Shown: in pieces, positions 49,929-58,170 of the stretch | How the letters are laid out: each line of letters starts with the position of its first letter | How positions within the stretch are numbered: the first letter of the stretch is position 1 | Origin: CALMEC01 sp964434425 | GTDB lineage: Bacteria; Actinomycetota; Thermoleophilia; Miltoncostaeales; Miltoncostaeaceae | Assembly (NCBI GenBank): GCA_964434425.1 | Contig: CAYSVH010000013.1 | Coordinates: 17,980-81,979, forward strand | Direction of reading: 5' to 3' | DNA length: 64,000 nt | Made by a program: the position numbers and the translations under genes | Notes under the pieces: generated by a model | Told to the model about the DNA's origin: nothing | The model's input: only the letters and a program-made list of their open reading frames with translations | The model's database searches: none

Positions 49929-51403
49929 CGACCCATCCCGCGATCACCATGACCGGACTGCTCGACGGGCTGCGCGAGGTTGTCGCGACCACGCTCGGCA
50001 TCCTCGCCTGGCCGGTCATCATCTACTTCATCCTGATCAACACCTCGTACCTCGTGCTCATCAGCCTGGCCTGGATGACCTCCCACCGCGATCGACGGCG
50101 GGCGCGTCTCGAGGGCGTGGACCACCTCCACTCCTCTGCGCGGAAGGGGGGAATCAGCCTGATCGTCCCCTCCTACAACGAGGAGGTCGGCATCGTGGAG
50201 TCGGTGCAGTCGCTGCTCGCGCTGGCGTATCCGGACGTCGAGGTGGTGGTCGTCAACGACGGCAGTACCGACGGAACCCGTCAGCTGATGATCGACCGGT
50301 TCTCGCTCATCGAGGTGGCCTCACAGGCCGAGGGGGCGATCCCGACCAAGGCGGCGCCCACCGCCACCTTCATCCCGCGAAGCGGCAGAGGTGGGCTGGT
50401 GCTCGTCGACAAGCCCAACAGCGGCCGGTCGGACGCCATCAACGTGGGCATCAACCATGCGTCGAAGGACCTCATCGCCATCGTCGACGCCGACTCGGTA
50501 CTCGAGGCGAGCGCACTCCTCAGCGTCACGCAACCGTTCCTCGACGACCCGCTGCGGTGCATCGGAAGCGGTGGCAGCATCCGCCCCATCAACCACTGCG
50601 TCGTGGATCGGGGCCGTGTGCTCGAGGTCCGGATGTCGCCCCGGTACCTGCCGAGCATCCAGGCGGTCGAGTACATCCGCGCGTTCGTCCTCGGTCGTCA
50701 GGGGTGGGCGCGCGCCCGTGCCCTCCTCCTCATCTCCGGCGCGTTCGGCGTCTTCCGCCGCGACGTCGCACTGAGCGTCGACGGTCTCGACCCCGACTCC
50801 ATCGGAGAGGATCTCGAGTTCGTCACGCGTCTCCATGGGACGTACCGGCGTTCGGGCACCCCGTACTCGGTCGGGTTCGTGGCCGAGCCGACCAACTGGA
50901 CCGAGGTGCCGCCGACGGTCGCCGTACTGGCGCGCCAGCGGCGACGCTGGCACCGGGGTCTCTGGGAGGTGCTCTGGAAGCACCGCCGGATGTGCTTCAA
51001 CCCACGGTACGGACGGATCGGCATGGTCGCGCTCCCGTACTACTGGCTGTTCGAGCTGATCGCGCCGCTTCTGGAGGTGATCGGCATCATCGCCGTTCCG
51101 CTGGGCATCGCCCTGGGGGTCGTGCACTGGCAGTTCGCCCTGCTGTTCGTGCTGGTGGCCTACGCGTACGGGTTCCTGGTGTCGCTGGCCGCGATCGTCG
51201 TGGACACCATCTACTTCAACCGCTATCCCCGCGGCAAGGACCTCCGCCGCGCCGTCGTCGCCACCGTCGCCGAGAATTTCGGGTACCGGCAGATGACCGC
51301 GGTCTGGCGCCTGCAGGGGTGGTGGGCGGCGCTGCGGGGCAAGAAGGCCGTCTGGGGCGTGATGTCGCGGGAGGGGTTCGGAGAATCCGGCTCATCGAAA
51401 TGA
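49925..51403 (+). CDS. Membrane glycosyltransferase family 2 (processive type)
   Basis: 492 residues from ATG 49925, coupled to the HEAT gene. TM segment(s) at about 20-45, then the GT-A domain: SLIVPSYNEEVGIVESVQSL, EVVVVNDGSTDGTRQLM, SGRSDAINVGINHASKDLIA and AIVDADSVLEASALL (DxD), SGAFGVFRRDVAL, GEDLEFVTRLHGTYR (ED), and RQRRRWHRGLWEVL, the QxxRW motif of processive enzymes such as cellulose and hyaluronan synthases. Three or four TM segments follow. It probably polymerises or exports a polysaccharide under control of the flanking signalling genes (inference). Confidence 0.88.
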   Translation: MTTHPAITMTGLLDGLREVVATTLGILAWPVIIYFILINTSYLVLISLAWMTSHRDRRRARLEGVDHLHSSARKGGISLIVPSYNEEVGIVESVQSLLALAYPDVEVVVVNDGSTDGTRQLMIDRFSLIEVASQAEGAIPTKAAPTATFIPRSGRGGLVLVDKPNSGRSDAINVGINHASKDLIAIVDADSVLEASALLSVTQPFLDDPLRCIGSGGSIRPINHCVVDRGRVLEVRMSPRYLPSIQAVEYIRAFVLGRQGWARARALLLISGAFGVFRRDVALSVDGLDPDSIGEDLEFVTRLHGTYRRSGTPYSVGFVAEPTNWTEVPPTVAVLARQRRRWHRGLWEVLWKHRRMCFNPRYGRIGMVALPYYWLFELIAPLLEVIGIIAVPLGIALGVVHWQFALLFVLVAYAYGFLVSLAAIVVDTIYFNRYPRGKDLRRAVVATVAENFGYRQMTAVWRLQGWWAALRGKKAVWGVMSREGFGESGSSK

Positions 51404-51500
51404 CACCGCGGCGCTCACATCGGGCGGTCCACGGAACACCGGTCGGCGGACCGGGTCGTCTTGCCCGTGGGGTCGACGACGGTGAGGGGGGAGGCCGGGC

Positions 51501-53024
51501 ATGACGTGGGTGGTCCTCGCTCTCGCGATCCTGGTGGTCGCCGGTTCGGTGGCGGCGGTGCTGGTCGACCGACGACGACGCGTGCGCATACGGCGCGACT
51601 CCGCCGTTCTCATCGATGTGATGAGATCGCACATGCGCGGTCAGTACGACGCCCGTGTCGCGGCCGGGCGCATCACGATGCTCGGCGATGTGGCCTCGGT
51701 GCTGAACGATCTGTCGGAGTGGGGGCAGGAGGCCGCCGAGCGCGACGACGAGCGGCAGCACTTGGACGGCGTGCTCCTCTCCATCAACCGGCAGGTGCGC
51801 GCGGAGCTCGACTTCGATGCGATCGCGCTGGGGGCGGCGCTGACGGTACAGGACGAGCTGGCCGTGGACCACGTGCGGCTGCGCGTGTTCTCGGACGCAC
51901 TGAACGCCGACGGCTTCGTCGTCTCGGTTCCCGAGGTCGCGCTGCACGAGCTGCCGCCGCTGCTGGAGGCGCTGTTCCAGCGGGTCGCGCTCGCGGCGTG
52001 GGCGACGGGAGGGGTTCCGCGCTTCCCCGGCCCCGAGGGGGACCCGCCGCTGATCTCCCGCGACGAGGAGCTCGCCGTGTGGCTGGAGCTCGCGCCGCTG
52101 GGCGTCGACACCTTCCTGGTGGTGCCCCTCGGTGTCACCGACGAGGTTCTGGGCTACATGATCCTGGGCCGGGGTCCGGCCGCTCCGCGATGGAGGCCGG
52201 CCGAGATCGATGCGGCCGGGGAGGTCGGTGTGTCGGTGGGGCAGGCACTGGCGAACGTCCGGATCGTCGCCCGTGAGTATCGGGTGGCCGTCGAGATGCG
52301 CGAGATCGACCGTCAGAAGACCGAGCTCGTCTCGAACGTCAGTCACGAGCTCCGCACGCCGCTCACGTCGATCACGGGGTACGTCGAGATGCTCCGGGAC
52401 GGTGAGTACGGTGATCTGCCCGCCGATGTCGATGCGACGCTCGCCATCGTGGAACGCAGCACCGCCCGTCTCCGCGAACTCATCGAGAACCTCCTCGTCG
52501 CCTCGCGGTCGGAGCTCGCACCGACCGAGCACGTACGCGAGACGGTCGACCTCCGGTCGGTCGTCGACGCCGCCGTGACGATGCTGGGTCCCGAGGCCCT
52601 GGCGCGCTCGGTCGCGCTGAACGCCGACCTCGGCACGGAGGACTCAGACGTCACGGGAGACCCCTCGGCACTCGAGCGGGTCGTCCTGAACGTCGTGAAC
52701 AACGCCGTGAAGTTCACCCCCGCCGGCGGCACCGTCACCGTGACGCTCGCCGTCCGGGGAGTGATGGCCGTCGTCACCGTCGCGGATACCGGGATCGGCA
52801 TCAGCGACGACGACCAGAAGCGCGTGTTCGACCGGTTCTTCCGTGGCTCCAACGCATCGCCCCGCGGCATCCGCGGTACCGGCCTCGGTCTCGCCATCAG
52901 CCGTTCCATCATCGAGGACCACGGCGGCGCGATCACGCTCCGGTCCGTGGAGGGCGAGGGCACCACCGTCGAGATCGCGCTCCGTCGCGTGGAGGGGCAC
53001 GCAAGCTCGGTGCCAGGCACTTAA
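51501..53024 (+). CDS. Sensor histidine kinase with REPIN-derived C-terminus
   Basis: 507 residues from ATG 51501. One N-terminal TM segment (about 4-22), then a GAF-like region (about 85-250), then the kinase core: DRQKTELVSNVSHELRTPLT with the phospho-His near residue 282, and ATPase motifs VVLNVVNNAVKFTPAGGTVT (N box), VADTGIGISDDDQKRVFDRF (G1/F) and GTGLGLAISRSIIEDHGG (G2). The last eight residues (HASSVPGT) and the TAA stop are encoded by REPIN copy C, so the original end has been replaced. Likely partner of the receiver at 48420. Confidence 0.92.
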   Translation: MTWVVLALAILVVAGSVAAVLVDRRRRVRIRRDSAVLIDVMRSHMRGQYDARVAAGRITMLGDVASVLNDLSEWGQEAAERDDERQHLDGVLLSINRQVRAELDFDAIALGAALTVQDELAVDHVRLRVFSDALNADGFVVSVPEVALHELPPLLEALFQRVALAAWATGGVPRFPGPEGDPPLISRDEELAVWLELAPLGVDTFLVVPLGVTDEVLGYMILGRGPAAPRWRPAEIDAAGEVGVSVGQALANVRIVAREYRVAVEMREIDRQKTELVSNVSHELRTPLTSITGYVEMLRDGEYGDLPADVDATLAIVERSTARLRELIENLLVASRSELAPTEHVRETVDLRSVVDAAVTMLGPEALARSVALNADLGTEDSDVTGDPSALERVVLNVVNNAVKFTPAGGTVTVTLAVRGVMAVVTVADTGIGISDDDQKRVFDRFFRGSNASPRGIRGTGLGLAISRSIIEDHGGAITLRSVEGEGTTVEIALRRVEGHASSVPGT

Positions 53025-53128
53025 CTTGCGCGTACCAAACCGCACGAACCAGAAGTGCCCGCTATCCGACCTCTTCTTCCATGACGCACGACGGTGCGCA
53101 AGTTTCGTGCCTGGCACCGGGCTTGCGC
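53000..53128. repeat. REPIN-like element, copy C (two palindromes)
   Basis: First palindrome about 53000-53032 (GCAAG..CTTGC ends, GGTGCCAGGCAC core), inside the last codons of the kinase gene; second 53096-53128 (GCGCAAG/CTTGCGC ends, GTGCCTGGCACC core). Inner sequence matches the decayed copy D. Confidence 0.87.
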
Positions 53129-53183
53129 GAACGGCCCCGGACGGGTGGCGCGCCCCGTGGGGCGTTGGCTAGCCTCCGTCACC

Positions 53184-55316
53184 GTGACCGCGCCCCGTCT
53201 CCGTCGCCTGGTCCTGATGGCCGTCTGTGGTCTGCTCGTCCCGGCGGCCCTCGATGCCAAGCCGCGTGCCGCTGCGAAACCCCGGCCGGTGTCGGTGGTG
53301 GTGGCGGTCGCGCCCGGGCAGGACGCGACCGTGCGGACCGAGCTCGCCCGACGCGGCATCAGGGCCAATCGGCGCACGCCCACCGGTCTCCAGGTGGTGG
53401 CGCGAACCCCGGCCGTCCAGCGCTCGCTGCGCGCCATGCCCGGGGTGGCGTCCGTGACCCCCGGAACCTCCGCCCATCCGGACGCCGTCGTGGGGCAGGG
53501 CGTCGAGCGGACGGGTGCCGCGGCTCTGGCGGACGTGAGCAACGGCGGCGCCGGACTCCGCATCGCCATCATCGACCTGGGATTCGGCACCCAGCTCGGT
53601 CCGCTGCAGGCGAGAGGCGAGCTTCCTCCGCCGGCGCGGCTGCGGTTGCAGTCCTTCGACCCCGCCAACGGCATCGCGGGCACCACGGCGTACGGTGGAC
53701 CGACGGACCACGGGATGCTGGTCGCGCAGACCGTCTACGACTTCGCCCCGCGTGCCCACTACACGTTCGTCAGCTACCACACGCCCGAGGACTTCGTCGC
53801 GGCGACGAACTGGATCGCCGCACAGCGTTTCGACATCGCCGTCCACTCCAACAACTTCCTCGAGGGGCCGTTCGACGGCACGTCTCCACCCGCGCAGGCC
53901 GTCGACCGTGCCGCCGAGGCCGGTGTCCTCTGGTTCAACTCGGCCGGAAACTACGGACAGAAGCGGTGGGGAGGGGACTGGAACGATCCCGACGGCGACA
54001 ACGAGATGAACTGGCCGACCGCGTCCCCGTGGATCGTCACGCGGACCGACCACACGGGCCTCACCTACCACCTGAGCTGGCGGAACTCCCCGGGTGCCGA
54101 GCCCACGGACATCGACCTCGTCCTCGAGCGGGAGGTGCCCGGAGGATGGCAGCCCGTCGCCGCATCCCGCGACCGGCAGTCCGAGGGAGCGGCCTCCGCC
54201 GAGCGCATCAACGGGCTCCGCCCATCCGCCCCGGGGCGCTACCGCCTCCGCGCGTTCCTCGTCTCGGGCCCTCCTCCCGAGTCCGTCGATCTGTACTCGC
54301 GTGAGGATGAGATCGCGGACATCTTCGGCTACGGCGATGCATCGCCGAACTCCATCCCGACGCCGGCCGACAGCGCCGGGTCGATCGCGGTGGGTGCGGT
54401 CGACTGGCGCAGCAACTCCCTCGTCCGATACTCGTCGCGCGGCCCGACGCCGGACGGGCGGCTGAAGCCGGACCTCGTCGCGCCCACCGGCACGGCCATC
54501 GCCCAGCTGGGCGGCCCGGCGCGCGCGGTCGGCGGCACCTCCATCGCGGCACCGAACGCGGCGGGCGCCACGGCCGCGTTGATCTCCTCCCTGAGGGCGG
54601 AGCGGCTCCGTCCCTCGCCGGACGAGGTCCGGGCGATGATCGACCGGGACGCTCTCGACCTCGGCGCGCCGGGCCCGGACCCGGTGTTCGGGGTCGGGCG
54701 CATCCGCGTCGAACAGGAGCCTCCCGAGCTGTCGCGCATGACCCCGCGCATCACCGGTCCCGTCCGCGGGAACCACCGTCTCGAGTCGATCGGGACGGAT
54801 CCGTCCGGCCTCGCCGCATACGGCATCTACGTGGACGGGTGGCTCATCCGATCCGGCCGCCTGGTGCGGGAGAACGTGGTCGCGGCCATTCCGACGCGCC
54901 GCTTTCCCGACGGCGTGCACCGCGTCGAGATCGAGATGGTCGACGGGGTCGGCAACCGTGGACGCCGCGCCGCGCGCCTCGTCTTCGACAACACCGCGCC
55001 CCGCGTCACCGCCACCGTGCGCCCCACGCCGCGCGTGCAGCGCAGGGCCACCGGACCGGTCCCCCAACGCCGGATGCGTCGCCTCGCCGTGCGGGTGGCC
55101 GCCCACGATGCGATCTCCCGGCGTCTCACCACCCGGGTCATCGTGAAGCGTGGAGCACGCACCCTGTCCGACACGCGAGCGGTGAGCGTCTCGGGCCGGG
55201 CCCGCGTGCTCCTGACCGCGCCCCTGCCCCGCGGACCGGTGCGCGTCGTCGTTCTCGTCACGGATCGGGCGGGGAACACCGGGCGCGTGGTGAACTCGGC
55301 GATGGTCGTCACCTGA
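53184..55316 (+). CDS. Secreted subtilase (S8 serine peptidase)
   Basis: 710 residues from GTG 53184, placed after TAGCCT (53170-53175); upstream in-frame codons exist but lie in the REPIN. Signal peptide RRLVLMAVCGLLVPAALDA. Catalytic residues: Asp about 131 in IAIIDLGFG, His 176 in TDHGMLVAQTVYDFAP, Asn in FDIAVHSNNFLEG, Ser 453 in GGTSIAAPNAAGA. The C-terminal 200 residues are strand-rich, Ig-like (DGVHRVEIEMVDGVGNRGRR). Exported; may shape surface or secreted proteins. Confidence 0.87.
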   Translation: MTAPRLRRLVLMAVCGLLVPAALDAKPRAAAKPRPVSVVVAVAPGQDATVRTELARRGIRANRRTPTGLQVVARTPAVQRSLRAMPGVASVTPGTSAHPDAVVGQGVERTGAAALADVSNGGAGLRIAIIDLGFGTQLGPLQARGELPPPARLRLQSFDPANGIAGTTAYGGPTDHGMLVAQTVYDFAPRAHYTFVSYHTPEDFVAATNWIAAQRFDIAVHSNNFLEGPFDGTSPPAQAVDRAAEAGVLWFNSAGNYGQKRWGGDWNDPDGDNEMNWPTASPWIVTRTDHTGLTYHLSWRNSPGAEPTDIDLVLEREVPGGWQPVAASRDRQSEGAASAERINGLRPSAPGRYRLRAFLVSGPPPESVDLYSREDEIADIFGYGDASPNSIPTPADSAGSIAVGAVDWRSNSLVRYSSRGPTPDGRLKPDLVAPTGTAIAQLGGPARAVGGTSIAAPNAAGATAALISSLRAERLRPSPDEVRAMIDRDALDLGAPGPDPVFGVGRIRVEQEPPELSRMTPRITGPVRGNHRLESIGTDPSGLAAYGIYVDGWLIRSGRLVRENVVAAIPTRRFPDGVHRVEIEMVDGVGNRGRRAARLVFDNTAPRVTATVRPTPRVQRRATGPVPQRRMRRLAVRVAAHDAISRRLTTRVIVKRGARTLSDTRAVSVSGRARVLLTAPLPRGPVRVVVLVTDRAGNTGRVVNSAMVVT

Positions 55317-55404
55317 AACGAGTTTCGCGTCTGGTCTTTACTCCGGCCCGTTCATCACGCAAGATACCGGGGAACAATCATCCGTCATTTCAGGAGGAGC
55401 GCGA

Positions 55405-55608
55405 ATGCCCCTTGACCCCGATGTGAAGAGCAAGCTGCGCGATCGCATCTCGACCGCCAACAAGGCGAACGTCGATGAAATCATCGCGGAAGTCGAGCAG
55501 GTCCGGTCGGGCCTCTCCGAGGACGACAAGGACTACGCACGGGCGACCGGTTGGCTTGAGGACCTGGCAATGGTCAAGGGCGGCGGCGTTCCCGGCAAGT
55601 TCAACTGA
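55405..55608 (+). CDS. Small charged hypothetical protein, 67 residues
   Basis: ATG 55405 with AGGAGG 7 nt upstream. Helical and acidic: DPDVKSKLRDRISTANKANV, DEIIAEVEQVRSGLSEDDKD. No known family; normal coding bias. A strong terminator follows. Confidence 0.7.
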   Translation: MPLDPDVKSKLRDRISTANKANVDEIIAEVEQVRSGLSEDDKDYARATGWLEDLAMVKGGGVPGKFN

Positions 55609-55614
55609 TCACGG

Positions 55615-55645
55615 CGTCGGGGCCCGTCGCGCGCGGGCCCCGACG
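55615..55645. terminator. Bidirectional hairpin
   Basis: CGTCGGGGCCCG (55615-55626) pairs with CGGGCCCCGACG (55634-55645), 12-bp perfect stem with a 7-nt loop, between convergent genes. Confidence 0.8.
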
Positions 55646-55726
55646 TTCGTCCCCGCACGTCGGGCGCACGCTGACGCGGGTCGCGTCGCGCTCGGATCCT
55701 CCGCGGCCCGGGGACGTGCCGTTGCG

Positions 55727-56401
55727 TCAACCGGAGTCGCGGACCTCCATGCGGTACCCGGATCCGCGGACGGTGCGGATGCACTTCGATCCGATCTTGC
55801 GTCGCAGGTAGGCGATGTAGACCTCCACCACGTTGCTGCCGGGATCGAAGTCGTACCCCCAGACGCGGTCGAGGAGCTCTTCACGAGAACGGATGGCCCC
55901 CGGCGACCGCATGAGGGCCTCCAGAAGGGCGAACTCTCGCTTCGACAGCTCGGCCGTGCCGTGGTCGGGCGTGGTCACCCGATGCGACTGCAGGTCCAGA
56001 TGGACGTCGCCGGCCACCAGTTCGTGAACCGGCGTGGACCCCGATTCCCGGAGGCGCGCGCCGACCCGCATCAGGAGTTCCTCGAAGGCGAAGGGCTTCG
56101 TCACGTAGTCGTCGGCCCCGCTCTCGAAGCCGCCCACCTTGTCGGGCACCTCGTCGCGGGCGCTCAGGATGATGACCGGCATGGTGTGCCCCGAGCCGCG
56201 CAGGTCCCGCAGCAGGTCCACGCCGTTCATGTCGGGCAGACCGAGATCGAGCACGATCAGATCCGGACGCCCCACGCGGATGGCCGCGAGGGCCGCCTGG
56301 CCGGTGGCCGCCACATCGACGCTGTGCCCTGCGGCCCGGAGACCGCGCTCGACGAAGCGCGCGATCCGCTCCTCGTCCTCGACCACCAGGATGCGGCTCA
56401 T
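55727..56401 (-). CDS. OmpR-family response regulator
   Basis: 224 residues from ATG 56401, overlapping the kinase stop by 4 nt. Receiver: RILVVEDEERIARFVERGLR, LIVLDLGLPDMNGVDLL (Asp), SARDEVPDKVGGFESGADDY (Ser/Ala), VTKPFAFEELLMRV (Lys). Winged-helix output: ELSKREFALLEALMRSPGAI, VEVYIAYLRRKIG and IRTVRGSGYRM. Pairs with the HK at 56398-57867. Confidence 0.93.
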   Translation of the reverse strand: MSRILVVEDEERIARFVERGLRAAGHSVDVAATGQAALAAIRVGRPDLIVLDLGLPDMNGVDLLRDLRGSGHTMPVIILSARDEVPDKVGGFESGADDYVTKPFAFEELLMRVGARLRESGSTPVHELVAGDVHLDLQSHRVTTPDHGTAELSKREFALLEALMRSPGAIRSREELLDRVWGYDFDPGSNVVEVYIAYLRRKIGSKCIRTVRGSGYRMEVRDSG

Positions 56402-57867
56402 GGGATGACCTCCGTGGTGTGCTCGTTGTGTACCGGGACCGTGATGACGAAACGTGAACCGGGATGCCAGTTGGGGTCGAGCCGGAGCGACCCGCCGTGG
56501 GCCTCCGCGATGGCCCGCACGATCGCAAGGCCCAGGCCCGACCCCTGCCGCATGCGTTCCGGTCCGCTCACGTGGCGTTCGAACACCCGTGTGCGCTCGT
56601 CCTCCCGAATCCCGGGACCGCGGTCCGAGACCCAGAGGGAGGCCGTCCGTCCGCCGGGATCGATGGTCGTTCCGATCTCGACGACGCTGTCCGTGGGCGC
56701 GTAGCGAGCGGCGTTCTCGGCGAGGTTCAGCATCGCCTGGGTCAGCCTGTCCGCATCGGCGTCGATCACCCCGACGCCCACCACCGGATGCCATTGGGGC
56801 CCCGGAAGGGTCTGGGCGCGGCGGTGCACCGCGAGCGCGAGATCGCTGAGATCGACCGGTTCGACCTGCAGGAACGTCGGCTGCTCGGCGCGGGCCAGCA
56901 CGATCAGGTCGTTGACCATCCGGCTCATCCGTTCGACCTCGTCGGCGACCATCGCCACCGTGTCATCGACCTCGTCCTCGGACACCGTGCCATCGCGCAG
57001 CTGTTCGATGTGGCCGCGGATGATGGTGAGCGGGGTGCGCAGATCGTGGGCGGCGTCGGCGAGGAACGTGCGCTGAGTCCCCAGAGCGCCGTCCAGCCGG
57101 TCCAGCATGGAATTGAAGGTCCGTGCGAGCTCGGCGATCTCGTCGTTGCCTCCGGGGTCATGAAGGCGTTCCGACGTCTCCGTCGCGCTGATCTTCCGTG
57201 CCGTGGCGCTCATCTGGCGGAGGGGCCGCAGAAGCAGTGCCGCAAGCCACCACGACGCGAGTGCGGTGACGAGGACGGCGATCACGCCCACGGTGCGGAC
57301 GGCCGACAGCACATCCCGCACCGTCTGGCGTTCGCCGTCGATGAACCGGCCGACGACGAACGTGCCGATCCGTTCCTCGTTGCGGAAGATGGGGACGGAC
57401 AGGAGACGGGCCGGCCCGGCCGCGGTGGGGACCTCGAAGAACGACGAGTCCGCGGATGACGTCGCCCGGCTGCGGATGTCCGGGTTGTCCGCCAGCTCGA
57501 TGTCGGTGATCGGTCCCGAACTCCGCAGGACCTCCGTCGGCGAGAGAACGAAGACCACCTCGCCCTCCGAGAGCACTGACGACTCGATGAAGCGTGTCGC
57601 CGCGCGCCGCAGGTCTCGGTTGAGGAGCTGTCCGGCGTCGTCCTCCGCGACCTCGAGGAACCGGACGAACTCGCGGTACTCCTGCACGAGGTCATCGCGG
57701 ATGCGGTCGTCGGCCTGTCCGTGGAGCATGGCGCGCAGACCGATGCCCGAGATGATGACGGCGAGGATCACCACCAGTACGAGCGCAGCGGCCAGCTTGA
57801 CACGGCTCGACGATCGCAGGCGGTCGACGACGACGTCGATACGCGACCTAGTCGTCATCGTCGTCAT
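56398..57867 (-). CDS. Sensor histidine kinase with extracytoplasmic sensor and HAMP
   Basis: 489 residues from ATG 57867; four in-frame ATGs (57858, 57867, 57879, 57885) lie inside the end of the upstream lipoprotein gene, so the exact start is open. TM1 (LAAALVLVVILAVIISGIGL), an extracytoplasmic region of about 130 residues, TM2 (TVGVIAVLVTALASWWLAAL), HAMP, then FLADAAHDLRTPLTIIRGHI (H box), AMLNLAENAARYAPTDSVVE, VSDRGPGIREDERTRVFERH and GSGLGLAIVRAIAEAHGG. Transcribed with the OmpR regulator. Confidence 0.92.
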   Translation of the reverse strand: MTTMTTRSRIDVVVDRLRSSSRVKLAAALVLVVILAVIISGIGLRAMLHGQADDRIRDDLVQEYREFVRFLEVAEDDAGQLLNRDLRRAATRFIESSVLSEGEVVFVLSPTEVLRSSGPITDIELADNPDIRSRATSSADSSFFEVPTAAGPARLLSVPIFRNEERIGTFVVGRFIDGERQTVRDVLSAVRTVGVIAVLVTALASWWLAALLLRPLRQMSATARKISATETSERLHDPGGNDEIAELARTFNSMLDRLDGALGTQRTFLADAAHDLRTPLTIIRGHIEQLRDGTVSEDEVDDTVAMVADEVERMSRMVNDLIVLARAEQPTFLQVEPVDLSDLALAVHRRAQTLPGPQWHPVVGVGVIDADADRLTQAMLNLAENAARYAPTDSVVEIGTTIDPGGRTASLWVSDRGPGIREDERTRVFERHVSGPERMRQGSGLGLAIVRAIAEAHGGSLRLDPNWHPGSRFVITVPVHNEHTTEVIP

Positions 57868-58153
57868 CGCCGTTGTCATCGTCATCGTCGGACGGTGCGA
57901 TACGCGGAGCCGGGCGCTGCGCCGGGGGTGCCGTGGTGCGCGGCCGGGTCGGTGTCGTCCGCGGTCGGGCGGGCGTGGTGCGCGGCCGCGTGGGGGTCGG
58001 CCGCCGCGTGGACGGCGTCGTGGTGGGTCGGGGCGTCGATGTCGTCTCGGCGGGAGTCGTGAGGATGATGGGCGGCACGTCGTCCGTGTCGTTGCCCGGG
58101 CCACATCCGGCCACGAGGAGGGCAACCAGGATGAGGCAGAGGGCGCCGCGCAT
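57848..58153 (-). CDS. Lipoprotein with Thr/Pro/Arg linker and poly-Asp tail
   Basis: 101 residues from ATG 58153. Leader LILVALLVAGCGPG with lipobox. Residues about 35-80 are repeats of the kind TTPSTRRPTPTRPRT, and the protein ends SDDDDDNGDDDDDD. The acidic tail could bind calcium or other cations outside the cell and so present a signal to the adjacent kinase (inference). Its last codons share DNA with the first codons of the kinase gene in another frame: the GATGAC repeats give Asp in one frame and Met-Thr in the other. Confidence 0.75.
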   Translation of the reverse strand: MRGALCLILVALLVAGCGPGNDTDDVPPIILTTPAETTSTPRPTTTPSTRRPTPTRPRTTPARPRTTPTRPRTTAPPAQRPAPRIAPSDDDDDNGDDDDDD

Positions 58154-58170
58154 CTGTCGGGAGACCGCTT

